Source: Mastigamoeba balamuthi
Taxonomy: Eukaryota > Evosea > Mastigamoebida > Mastigamoebidae
Length of the DNA: 64,000 nt
Direction: 5' to 3'
NCBI GenBank assembly: GCA_902651635.1
Contig: CACRSC010000010.1
Location: 365,914-429,913 of the forward strand
Below are positions 1 to 10,900 of this stretch, one piece after another. Positions within the stretch are counted from its first letter, which is position 1. Each line of letters opens with the position of its first letter. The position numbers were made by a program, and so were the translations under genes. A model generated the notes under the pieces. That model had not been told where the DNA came from, did not search any database, and worked only from the letters and a program-made list of their open reading frames with translations.

Positions 1-119
1 CCTATCAATGCCCGCACACCCACACATTCGGAGCAACTGACGCAAATTGAGGGCCGTTGTTATCTCTGTGCATTGCCCCCCAGGCAGTCTGACGGGTGTT
101 CGCATTGTGAGATCGCGGT

Positions 120-2433
120 CTACGCGAAGAGCATTGCCACGATGAGGACTGCCTCAAGCAACGGCGCTGCGAGAGGCACAGCTGTTCCTGTTGGCTTGTC
201 GCTCGCCGAGGAAGGCTTGCTCAGGGAGCCCCCTGAGGACTTGGCGCTGCTCGCATGTGTCTCGGGCACGGCACTGCTTGCCGATGTCTCGGGCACGGCG
301 CTGCCCGAGGCTGTGGCATTTACGGCCGGAGACGTGAAGAGCGAGTCGCCGCTGTACCCTGCTGCCTGCACCTTGTACCAGTACGTCCGTCCCGCCACCA
401 CCTGCATGTCCACGTACTTGTGGTCCGCCAGGTAGTTCGCCACCACCGCGTACGGCGCTGTGCTGTTGTCCGCCCGCCACACGTAGTAGTACACAGCCCT
501 GTCGTCCGTGTCCCACTCCAGCGCCACCGACGCGGCTCCGCTTGCCGACGCCGGGGGGAGGGCCCTGAGGGTCGCAGGGGCGTCGGGCCTCGACAGGGGT
601 GCGCTGCCGTAGCTGATGTCCGCGAAGGTGCCAGAGCCCGCGTACACAGAGATGCCGATGAAGACCTCTGCGTTGAGGTTGTCCAGGACCAGGTTCGAGT
701 GCGGCGCCCAGCTCTTGCCGTCTGGCGACGTGTAGCTTGTCACAAAGTTGCCGCGGCGCACAATCTTGGCCCACCCGAGCCCCGCGATGGCGTATTTCCT
801 CCTCGAGACGGCGTAGCTGCAGCAGGCGCCGCGCCAGAAGCTGTTCCAGAAGTTGTTCGAGACCAGCACGCGGACTTGGCGGGCGTTGGGGGTCGCCTCG
901 AGCCTGTCGATCAGGCGGACCTCGCCCCCGCCCTCGGCAATGCGCGCGATGAACGTGGCGTCGCCGTCGAACTTCTTGTAGGCCCACGCCAGGCCCTTGC
1001 ACGCCTCGTCTCCGCCGTCGACACCGCCTGCGTCGATCAGCCACTTGCCGTCGCCCAGGAACTTGCCCTTGCCTGTCTTCCACAGGGTGCCCATCGCAAG
1101 GAACGTGAGGTTCGACTCCAGAGGTGCCGGGAACGCATTGGGCTCGACGTAGGGGTCCTTGGGCGGCACCACGGGCGCGGACACGTCGATGGTGCGCAAC
1201 GGGGCGTACTTGGTCCAGTTGAGGTACATCTGAGTCATGGGCATCGCCAGCCCCCGCGACTTGTACACGCTGTACGCTGTGTACATGTAGTCCGTCGCTC
1301 GGATCACGTTGTCGAACCCCGGCAGGCCGCCGAACAGGTTGTAGCCAGGACCGAACAGCGTGTACGGCACCTCGGGGACGCCGGAGACGTTGAAGCCGTG
1401 GAGCTGGCGCTGGGCAGAGTACTCGGACTCGGCCAGCAGCCTGTTGTTGAGGGCCGAGAAGAGATCGATGCCCTGGATCCACGCGACCTCAGCGCACCAC
1501 ACCATGTACCCGAACTGGTTCGCCGCGTGCCCAGTGTCCCTCCCAGTGTCGCCCACCTGCCCGCTCGGCAGCGTGTTCATGAGACCGCCGAACGGGTCGG
1601 TGACGATGGCGCTGACGGTCTCGTCGAAGAGCAGGTGGTTGTCTGTGAACACAGCCGTGGCGATGGCGACCTGCAGCTGCAGGACGCCCTGGTTGCCTCC
1701 CCAGAGGTGGCTCCCTGCACCCGTGCGGTGGCCCCAGCAGAGCGGAGCGAAGCCGACGGACGTGAGGCGGCCCCACATGTTGTCGAAGTAGCCGCGGATG
1801 AGCTTGTGGCGCTGGGCTGTGTAGTTGGGGTACGTCCCGAACAGGATGTCCGCTCCGATGATCCCGTCGAGCGAGTCGGCGCCCAGGAAAGGGTTCTCAG
1901 CACCGCACCACCCCGTCTGCACCGTCGCCCACCTCGACAGAATGTCGATCGCCTTCTCTGTGTTGTTGAACAGAGTCAGTGGCTTCCACAATTGTCACAC
2001 AGTGCGCGTGTGACTTGTCGTGCCTGCGGCGTTGTAGTCCTGCTCGACAAACCACACGAAGGCGAGCGACCCCACGTTGTTCATGTCCTTGACAAACTCG
2101 TTGCGGCGGCTGTCAGGGTTGCGGCACACCGTCTCGAAGGGCCCGCGCATGTTGTACCACTTGGACCCCGCCCTCCAGTTGTACCAGTCCTTCCACGGCT
2201 GCAGTACACGTGCTCCGTCAGCCGAGCCCGAGCGCGTGCCGGTGTGGGGAGAGCACTGAGGGGGGAAAAGTGCAACTTGCCTGTTCGCCGGCCTTGACCT
2301 TGTCGCGCAGGAGCTCGAGCTGGCTGCGCGTCCAGATGATGCCCGGGTGCTCGAACTTGCGGTGGATGGGCGTCACCGTGCGCTGCGAGCACGCGCACGC
2401 CGCTAGCAGCGCAAGAACCAGCAACCCTTGCAT
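120..2433 (-). CDS. Secreted GPI-anchored alginate-lyase-like protein
   Basis: Likely an extracellular polysaccharide lyase held on the cell surface. It starts with a signal peptide (MQGLLVLALLAACACSQ). An alginate-lyase (PF05426-type) domain follows, with HPGI near the N-terminus, GEQPW across intron 1, and the block TGRDTGH...AEVAWIQGIDLF...NNRLLAESEY. Next come a DUF1349/concanavalin-like region and a fibronectin-III-like domain (about 75-560 bases from the 3' end). The Ser/Thr/Pro linker ends in a hydrophobic tail (PLLEAVLIVAMLFA) that fits a GPI-anchor signal. Intron 1 (2199-2280) has a GC donor (CAG|GCAAGT) and joins GEQ to PWKDW exactly where the family motif runs. An in-frame TGA at 1995-1997 implies a second small intron, best guess 1983-2048; its ends are uncertain. 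Such lyases are commonest in bacteria and fungi, so transfer is possible. Substrate is unproven. Confidence 0.8.
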
Positions 2434-3107
2434 GTAGCCTTGATGGTGGAACGAATAAAGTGAGCGAGTGAGATTCGAGCCCCCACAGGGTCAATCCGTT
2501 TTCTGTGGGTGCTTCAAACGCGACGATCGGGGACATGTCGGTTGAGAGGGCAACATCCATCCCGCATGTGGTAACATTCCCGTCGCCCTGTCGCCTCGGC
2601 CTACGCTGTGGGTGCGACACACAGCGACGGCAATGCCGCTCAGTCGAATCTTGGGGTAGTTTCACCCATTGCGGTGTGGTTCAGAAATCCGGTGAACTGT
2701 GTCTTACACTCGCTGAAACTGGCACGGAAATGCGCACCGCTGCACTGCTGGTTCGCACCATCGCCGTGACTGGCGCAGGTCCTGTTGAGAGCCAGCAATA
2801 CGCTGGTACATCCCGCGGATCAGCGCACGTCATGGGATCATCGCCCCTGTGGTTTGCAGGCACGTGGGAATGCGATGCCGCGTTGGGAGTGCAGCGGGCT
2901 TGCGCGGGCGTTTTTGTTTCACTGCCGTTCTGCACCTTCCCGGTTATACACTCCATTCCCCACGCACGCCCGCCGTGGCACCGCACAGAATACGGACCCA
3001 GAGAACCGCAAACCAGCAGTGTGTGTACAACGCCCTGTTGGTGTACTTGGCCTGTTAGCTGCCGCGCTGCGCTGCTCTTGTTCTGCTCTCATCACTGCGC
3101 CGGCGGC
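2434..3107. other. Intergenic, no gene seen
   Basis: This gap lies between the start of the lyase gene and the stop codon of the BTB gene, both on the minus strand. It should hold the lyase promoter and the BTB 3' UTR. Open frames here lack domain signal or sensible start context, and no RNA gene was recognised. Confidence 0.5.
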
Positions 3108-4566
3108 TCACTGCTGCTGCGGCAGGTGTATCGTGTCCCAGGCCCAGTGCGTGTCGTGCGACGTTCGGCAGCTCTCCAGCAGCTCGTAGACGTCCTGCAC
3201 CGTCGCCGACGGCGAGCTCCCGCACCACCCGAACTTCATCCGCAGCGTGATGCCCCCCTTCTCGATAACCACCTGCCCCTTGCTCTCTGCACAAGCCCAG
3301 CCAGGTCAGGGTACACCCGCACGAGAACCGGAGAACCGAGGGGGGAGAACCGAGGCCATCAGGGCAGAGCCGCTGGCAGGGCAAGGGAAAACCGACCAAA
3401 AAACGAGGGAGAAGCACTCAGGGGAGGGGGAGGGGGGGGGACCTTTGGAGAGGATGCGAGAGACGTAGTAGAGCCAGAGCGGGTTGCGGGCGCAGCTGTC
3501 CTCGATGCGGATGTCCTTGCCGCCCTGGAGGCGCAGCTGCGGGGGCCCCGTGCGCGTGCCCGTCTCGTAGCAGAAGACGAGGTCGAACGTGGGCGAGATG
3601 GAGCTGATGTCCTTCTTGTACTGGCCCCTCCGCATCTCCTCGAGCAGCGCGCTGACCAGCGACCCCCTGTTGGCCTCGACCCACTGCAGCGCCTGCTGCC
3701 GCCACGCCACCCGGTGCTCGTCGACGGCCCTCCACGCGGCCTCCCCTGCCGCCACGATCGTCCCGTCGAGGCTCCCGCTGTGCTCCCTGCCCGTCTCGAG
3801 GCACGCGGCCGCCGTCTCCCCGATGCCGTAGAAGTCAAACTCGTGGCCCGCCTGCTCGTCGCTCTGCACGGCACAGCGTCAGCGAGGTGGGCTTGGCAGC
3901 GAGGAGTGGACCCAGTGGGGAGGCTTGAAGACGCGGCCGGTGCGCAGGAACTCGAGGATCATGGCGAAGCCGTCGGGGTTGCGGTCGATGAAGAGGGCCC
4001 CGTGCTTGTCCCGCGTGCTGCCGCCCGTCATCCCCCGCTCCTCGTTCTGCACAGGCAACGCGGGGCCCTTGAGCCCACCGGGACCGACCCACCGGCGTGG
4101 CCACTCACCTCCAAGAGCGCTCTGTCGCGTGGGAAGGGGTCGTTGCTGCGTTAGGGTGTGCACTGAGCAGCAGTGACGTGACATAAATCTGCAGATTAAA
4201 GAGGAATCGCGCGATTCGTGCCGGACACCCCCGGGAGTACCCGTGCGCTGTGAGTGCGATCTGGGCGGATATTTTTTGGATTCGGGTATCCCGTCCCGTC
4301 AGCACTCACGTGAGGAAGTTGTGCCCGCGGGCGCAGAGCGTCGTGCGCGTCGTGGCGAACTTCCTGCCGCCCACGTTGAAGCACACGACGCCCCCCGCGT
4401 GCGCCGCCGCCGCCGGCTGGTGCGCGGGCGACGCCGAGGCCGACACGGGCAGCGGCGACGGCGGCGGCGGCGGCGACGACGACGTGGGCGACGGCTGCGG
4501 CGCCTCGGGGTCGCCGGGGCGCGGGGTGCGCCGGCGGTGCACCCGGGGCGACGGCGAGGGCTCCAT
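3108..4566 (-). CDS. BTB/T1 (K+ channel tetramerisation-type) domain protein
   Basis: Five exons can be placed: 4566-4310, 4145-4109, 4046-3912, 3863-3443 and 3286-3108. Joined, they keep one frame and rebuild a full T1-type BTB fold: VCFNVGGRKFATTRTTL, then TNDPFPRDRALLE, then GALFIDRNPDGFAMILEFLR, then FDFYGIGE. That is the order seen in KCTD proteins, which assemble into oligomers and often serve as cullin-3 adaptors. The N-terminus (about 55 residues) is a Pro/Ser-rich spacer. The C-terminal half (about 200 residues) has no family I recognise and contains ITLRMKFGWCG close to the end. No channel-like membrane segments are visible, so an adaptor role is more likely than a channel. Start at 4566 is the only in-frame Met before the fold. 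The stray promoter copy at 4647 lies directly upstream on the other strand. Confidence 0.8.
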
Positions 4567-4646
4567 GCGGCAGGCGGTACCCCAGCAACTGCTGCGCTTG
4601 CGCTGGGAGCGTTCCGTACCCAGCCAACGGGTCTGGTGAACCGCCG

Positions 4647-4895
4647 TTAACTGATGCAGATATATATCTAGATTTTTGCCCGCCCGGAATCTGTCCCCCC
4701 GACACTATCCCATCTTCGCCACCATTACTGTCACTGGACACTTCGTTGCGGTTGTATGGAGTGTGATTCCCTCTGGGAGGGAGAGGCGAGCAGGGGTGGG
4801 TGGGCTCGGGTAAGATATGCGGATCTTCATCGCCCGTGGAGGACTATAAGTGACCTCGCTCGGGAGCAGGGATGGCCACCACCGCCACGGCCACG
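4647..4895 (+). repeat. Stray copy of the Nudix gene promoter and first 8 codons
   Basis: About 249 bp here match 19000-19243 at roughly 95% by eye. The match covers the whole upstream region of the Nudix gene plus its ATG and seven further codons (ATG at 4872), and stops abruptly inside the coding sequence. Both copies point the same way, 14.35 kb apart. The copy is flanked by CCGCCGTT at 4641-4648 and 4903-4910, which may be a target-site duplication. No open gene follows it. Confidence 0.85.
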
Positions 4896-5487
4896 TGCTA
4901 CCCCGCCGTTGGTTAATAAGGGTTGGGCTAATTAAAAACCACACTAAAGGGCTCGCAGGGTAGCACAGCACCCCTTTCACCCTAAAACCCTCGCTAATTG
5001 GATTAAACAACCTGCCCCCTTCTATCCCACAAAACGTTGTGGGTCAACCGAGCCTGCCCCGTGCCCACAGGAGGGAGAGAGGAACTCCCCACCACTCCCC
5101 TACCGTCCAAGAAAAAGTGGGGGCTGGCCACGTCAGCAGGGCTGACTCAGCGCCTCCCTCCCTCCTTTTCCTGCGTCGCAAAACACACATAGCTGGTTAC
5201 ACTTCCAAATGTATTGTTATACCAAGGGGAAATTGTTATGTATAAGGAATGAGAGTCTTTGGAATCAGTTTGGGGAGATTTTTGGGTGTTGGGATTGAGA
5301 TTGTATCACAATAATAAATCTTCCGCAAGAATGAAGGAGGCACACTGGCCAAGCAAGAGGACTCCGGACTCAACCCCACGGGCTTCACCGGCCACCACTA
5401 AGGTAAGAGCCATCCATCCTCAATGCCGTTTTGGGGGGGGGATTGTGGTGTGAGTGTGTAAACACCCCAACACTATTCTAATTTTAG
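4896..5487. other. Gap with small inverted repeat, no gene
   Basis: GTGCTACCC (about 4895-4903) and GGGTAGCAC (about 4959-4967) form a 9-bp inverted repeat just beyond the promoter copy. The rest becomes AT-rich toward 5200-5330. A possible short first exon for the transposon (Met at about 5331, donor after ACTAAG near 5400) is too weak to call. Confidence 0.4.
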
Positions 5488-5616
5488 GGATGATTCCTGC
5501 CTGGACAAGGCCCTCTTCGAGGATTTCGCTCCGACCACAGTGCTGTCCTATCAAGGGACAACACTGTGGTCGGAGCAGAATTGACGAAGCAGGTGTCTTA
5601 TCTGCAGGAATCATCC
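5488..5616. repeat. Imperfect 129-bp palindrome
   Basis: Outer arms GGATGATTCCTGC (5488-5500) and GCAGGAATCATCC (5604-5616) are perfect inverted repeats. Inner arms GCTCCGACCACAGTG (5528-5542) and CACTGTGGTCGGAGC (5562-5576) are also perfect, with a short loop at about 5549-5554. The intervening arm sequence is less similar. It sits at the 5' edge of a transposon-like gene and could be a foldback/MITE or a folded element end. Confidence 0.8.
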
Positions 5617-7503
5617 ACTTTTCTGAAGAATTCTATCAAAAATCTGACAAATTCTGATTTACAAGTACCGATTCCGAGGAACCAATGGACTCTCCCGAGT
5701 CATTCGGAACCGGAATCGAAGTTCTCTGGCAAAGGCCTGCCTTGCTGCCAGAATGACAGCCAGACATTCTCGTTCTCTTCAATCTTCCCAGAGTCCTGTT
5801 CAGGTGTCTCAGTGGCCTGAGCAGAAATCAAGGTTAATTGAGTTCCTTTATACAATTAACAAATCTTTAGGAAAAGTCCACAGAGGAAAACAGACTCTCA
5901 AGTGAGAGTAGTGAAGACACAAGCTGCTGAAACTGCAAAGGGACTCTCTCAAAGCAGTAAAGCAATTGTAAGTTATTTGTCAATATTTCTACTAAAAACA
6001 TAATAAGGAATAACTCTTAGAACGAATCAGAGAGCTTCTACTTCCACATGAGGAAGGAGGAATTCTTCCAAAGAATAGTCCCTTTCGGCGCTCTCTTCTT
6101 TATATGATCTGTCAGGATATGTCAAGGACAAATGCAATGGAACTGCTTCAGGTAAGTAGCTCAGCTTACACTCGTGCAATGAAAGAGAAGGGTGAAATGC
6201 TTCTTCACTTTGAATATCGTCCAGATGTAACAAAAGACTATCTTGACAAGGACACTGTTGCTCTTACTCAACAAGTATTTTATCTTATTCTCAGTCAAAT
6301 CTCAAAATGATATCAGATAATGGAAGAGTTACTTCCTCCTGCACAAGGACGTTCATTTTCAATTGTACGAGGAAATCAGCAGCTATTGTATGATCAATAC
6401 ACAGCTGAGTTCACATCTCGTGCAAATGAACTTGATCTACTCGAAACTCCAATGCCCAAATCGACCTGGCAAAAGCAGCTGAAAAAGAATAACTGGCATA
6501 TTCACTATAAGAAGGGTGCAATGCTATGTGAGTGGTGTAATCACTACTCAGACCTTCTTGCTAAGGAAACTGCACAGTTATCTTCTGAGGTACAGAATCA
6601 GATTTATTCATTTTTACTAAATTGTTTATAGGAAATAAAGGAACTTGTGCAACTAGAGTTTCATGATCATGCTCGATTTGCTCAGAGATATTGGTGCTGT
6701 CATCTGTGAAGAAAGATAGAAGCTGGTGATACTGCAACTACATTAGCACTTTTTGACTTCACAAAGTTGACTCCAGGAAGAATTGACTGCCAGGTAAGAT
6801 TACTTACTTATTTTTCACTAAAAATATACAGGTTTGTATTGTAGTAGTCTATTGGTGTGTAATCAGCTCAGGAGAGCCAGAATTGAAGCGGCACACCTGG
6901 GAGTTCTGTCTTGAGAAGGGGCAAGACAATGACTTGGCTGCTCTGATTGCAATTGAGCACATTGTGTACAAGCTGCCTCCCTTTACAAGATCAGAGTGCG
7001 AGAACGTGGTTCGCTTCAGTGATGGGTGCTCTACTCACTTCAAAAATCGAGCAGCAATCCCTCACTTTTACTTAATCTGGGAGATGTTTCATGAGCATGG
7101 TGTTGAGTTTACAGTACACTACTTTGCTTCAAACCATGGACAGGAGGCCTGTGATGGCATTGCAGTGACAACTAAGGTCACTGTCAATAAGAGCCAGATA
7201 CTGCTTGATGGATCTACACGTCCAATTGTGGAGGCAAGTCAGCTTGTTGGTGCAATTGTGATCAAAGGAGTAACTGCTATGCTACTGGAGATGCCAGAGG
7301 ACATTCAGATGATCCAGATGGATGACTTTGATCGAATTGTTGGAATTCAGAGGTCCTTTCACAAGGTCTCCTTCAGCCAGGAAGAGGTAAAGAGAAAGCG
7401 GTCTCCTGTTCCCAAAATCGTTCTTTGGAGGACCTCTCTACCTGGAGAAGCAGCTCTAGATGTTATCTCCTGTCGAATTCCCTCTCATGTAACACTCTCA
7501 TAG
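5560..7503 (+). mobile_element. DDE-type transposon ORF (FSDG...FKN / NHG..CDG family)
   Basis: This AT-richer block carries a multi-exon gene unlike its GC-rich neighbours. Exons seen: about 5566-5820, 6021-6274, 6317-6589, 6632-6793 and 6832-7503, separated by 38-45-nt GT-AG introns with AT-rich acceptors. Conserved points in order are a first acidic motif LALFDFTKL, then VRFSDGCSTHFKNRAAI, then FASNHGQEACDGIAVTTK. I recognise this pattern from a high-copy ORF family in cnidarians and other animals that looks like a DDE transposase; its superfamily name is uncertain. Stretches 6021-6589 hold PHEE and CEWCNHYSDLL, the latter a possible metal-binding pair. The frame appears to carry at least one stop near 6700, so it is probably decayed. 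Ends of the element are not resolved. Confidence 0.6.
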
Positions 7504-7919
7504 AAATTGGATTTGGATTTGTGATAATACACTCTTTTCTGTTCTGTTTTTCTGGCTTGTGTCTTATTTACCACTCAGATTATCTCAAAAACTGGAATCG
7601 CCCATACATAATCTTCTTTCCATCACGTTCTTAACCCATTTCCAAAAAATGGTACAGTTTGACCATCTTGTTCAGCTATAGGTGTTCTGCGATGCAGATA
7701 TCTCGTACCCTTCGGTTCCCTCCCTTGTTGAGCCGGCTGCGCCGGCCCACACGAGGGATAAAATGGCGGGGATGCGGGTGGTGAGAGAGATTTTCCTCAA
7801 CAAAGTTCAAGGGAAGTTCACGGCACCACTTTAGTAAACACGGGGGACCTGGAGCTCCACGGAGTTCACTGAGACAAACGGCTTGTTTGATCTATCTCGC
7901 CAAAATGGCAGTGGTATTC
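7504..7919. other. Transposon 3' flank and helicase 3' region
   Basis: No gene is supported here. A short hairpin (GCCGGCTGCGCCGGC) lies near 7730-7745. Base composition turns GC-rich again after about 7720, marking the probable edge of the inserted DNA. Confidence 0.4.
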
Positions 7920-10900
7920 CTAATAGGAGATGGAATTGAAGGCCCCCTGGAACTGCTGCGAGATCGTCACGAAAAGGCGGGACAGCGGAGTCAGCCTATC
8001 AAGCTCAGAGAAATTGTTCACATCCTGGAGCTTGGCCAGAGACGTGGCGATCTTGCGCAAGGTCGAGGCGAACTCCTTGAGGTTGTGGTACGCGAACGAG
8101 TCCGACATGTCGTTCATGTTGACGACCATCTTGATCGACTTCTCCGTGAAGAAGTGCAGAGCGTACGCGTTGAGCGACTGCGCCGGGGGCAGCTCGAGGA
8201 GCAGGTCCAGGTTCACCCTGGGGACGCCGTTCTGGTCGCAGAAAGCGTCGAAGCGCTCCTGTACCGAAGTCACCAGCAGGTTGTATCGTTGTAGGCCCAG
8301 CATGAGCTTCTCGGGGAGGTTGCTGAGGGCCCCCGTGCAATTCTCCTTCCCCGGGCGCACGGAGACGCGGCAGAACATGTACGCCAGGAGCTGCATCAGG
8401 ACCTGGGCTCCCAACTGCGGGTCGACGATCCCTTGGACCAGGAGGAGCGAGAGGGCCAAATTCATGGGCCGGTACGACCACGTGTGGCAGACCATGCCGG
8501 CCAGGCCGATGGGCCTGCACTGCTCGTCAACCAGGTGCAGCTCGTGCAGCACCTCGACCGACCCGCGGAAGACCAGCTGCTCCAGGTGGTTGTCGGTCCT
8601 GCCAGACGCCAGCTCCGGGTGCAGCAGGCGCGCCACGAGCTTGGACGACTCCGCGTCCTCGTTCACGAGCAGCAGGGCGCGCAGCACGGTCACTGGGTCG
8701 ATCGTCGAGCGACTCTCGAGGGCCGCGGACGTGCCGCAGAGGAGGGAGCGCAGGCGGTACGCGTTGATTCCGCAGAAGACGACGTTGCCGAAGCTGTCGA
8801 ACCCCCTGCGCCCCGCGCGGCCGCTCATCTGCAGGTACTCCATCCTGCCCAGGTGGTCCCCCGCGTCGAGGAACACGACGGTCTTGCAGGGCATGTTCAC
8901 GCCCACGGCCAGAGCGTCCGTCGAGATCACAACGGGCAGCTGCCCTGCGCGGAACAGCACCTCGACCATGTCCCTGTAGGGCTTGGGTAGGCTCTTGTTG
9001 TAGCAGCCGATGCCGCGGAGTAGACCGTGGACGAGCGAGCTGTTGGCCGAGAGGACGCCCATGAGGCGCTCGACCCAGAAGTCGTTTCCGTGGCGCAGCA
9101 GAGCAGTGCCGTCGTTGGACAGCAGGAAGCAGCAGCAGGGGTCCACGCGGTCGCTGTACTCCTCGACTACGTTGAGAAACTGCTGCAGGCGCTGCTTATT
9201 CTCGCCTTTCGCCAGGTTCTTCCTGCAGCTCCTGGGGTTGAGGTCCTCGTCGCTGTCCATCCTCTTCTTCTGTCGGTCCCTCTCCTCCTCGTCGTCCTTC
9301 TTCTGCCTGCCGCTCTCCTTGCGGGCCTTCTGCTCCTTGTCATAGCTCTCGAGTAGCTTCAGGATCTCCTCGAAAGTGTTCTCGACGACGGTGCCGTTGA
9401 CGCCGAAGCAGAGGGCGGGCACGTCCTTGCGCTCCACGAGGCACTGCAGCAGCCTCAGCACGTTCGAGTCCTTGGCGTCGCTCCTCCCGATTCTCACGGT
9501 CCTCAGGTCCCTGGCCACCGCTTCTTGCTCCCTGGCGCCGAGCTCGGCGAAGCGCTCCAGCAGCCGCATGCGGTACTCCTCGCAGCGGTCGCGGGTGGCG
9601 AACGCACCCCCGAAGAACCCCTCGGGGCTCAGACTCTCGCCCAAGTCTCCAAGGCGCCGCGCCATGACGTCGTACAGCTTGAGGCTCTGCTCGGGAGTCA
9701 GGCTTAGGGAAGACACGTTCCAGTGGACCGCGCGGCCGAGCAGAGAGACCGGATGGAACGGCACGAGGCCGTCGTCTGCCGTCCAGGTGAACGTGCAGAG
9801 GTCGGCCCACCTGTGCGGCTGGGCGGCCCCGCGCCTGGGAATCTGCTCGACCTCCTTTCCAGTGACGGACTTGAGCCACTGCGCCACGTCGTCGGCGTTG
9901 GGAATGGTGGCGCTGAGGGCGAGGAACTGGCAGGGGCACATGGCCAGCAGGCGCGAGTAGGCCTCCTGCGTTGTCAGGTCCAGCGAGTCCTGAGACGTCG
10001 ACATGATCATGTGCAGCTCGTCGAAGACGATGCAGCGCACGCGCTTGCGCATGTTGTTCATCGGCGAGAGCAGCAGGATCTCCATCATCTGCGGCGTGCA
10101 GACCAGCACGTCCGCGTTCTCGAGGTCACCGCGCATCTCGGCCGTGTACGGGCACGCCACGATCTTTCTGCCGTACCTCCTAATGCAGTAGACGAGCATC
10201 TGGTTGACCAGCGGAAGCGTGGGGGCCACCAGTACGACCATCGGCCGAAGCCCCGACTTGGCCTCGAGCTTCCAGGTTCGCAGCAGGCGCGAGATGACGA
10301 AGAAGGAGACGAAGCTCTTGCCGGAGCTGCTGGGCGTCGTGACGAGGACGTTCTTGTCACTGCGGATGAGCTCGAGCAGGTCGCGCTGCCAGCCGTCCGG
10401 AGTGAACTCGACGTCGTCGTAGCTGACCGGCCGCGGGTCCGTGTCCATCAGGGGCGGCACGTCCCTGCTGAACTCGAGCTGGAACCTGCCCATGTCGGGC
10501 ACGGGCTTCGCTGCCACGGGCTTGGCGAACTCGCGTAGGATCTTCTGCGCCACCTGCACCAGCTGCGCGGAGCAGCGGCCCTGCTGGCACTTTCTCGCCG
10601 CCTGAACCTCCTCGTGCATCAGGGCGGCACCGGCAGGCAGGCAGAGCCCTACGATCTCGAGGGCCCTCTCGATGGCCTCCGTGACCACGGGGGGCGCCAC
10701 GTCAGCGAAGTTGGCGACGATGTCCCTGCAGTACGTGAAGCACACGCAGGCGGCCCTCTGCGCCTCCGCCTGGGACGACGCCGCGCCGTACTGCTTGGCC
10801 GTCTGGTGGACGAACTGCAGCATCTCCGCTGCGCAGAGGCAGAGCCTGCACCCGAGCCCGCAGCTCATCTTCAGGACGACCTCGACCCGCGCCAGCGGCT

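Noticed and set aside
255-2297. 680-codon plus-strand frame
   Set aside because: Antisense to the lyase gene, with Arg/Val/His-biased composition typical of a shadow frame.
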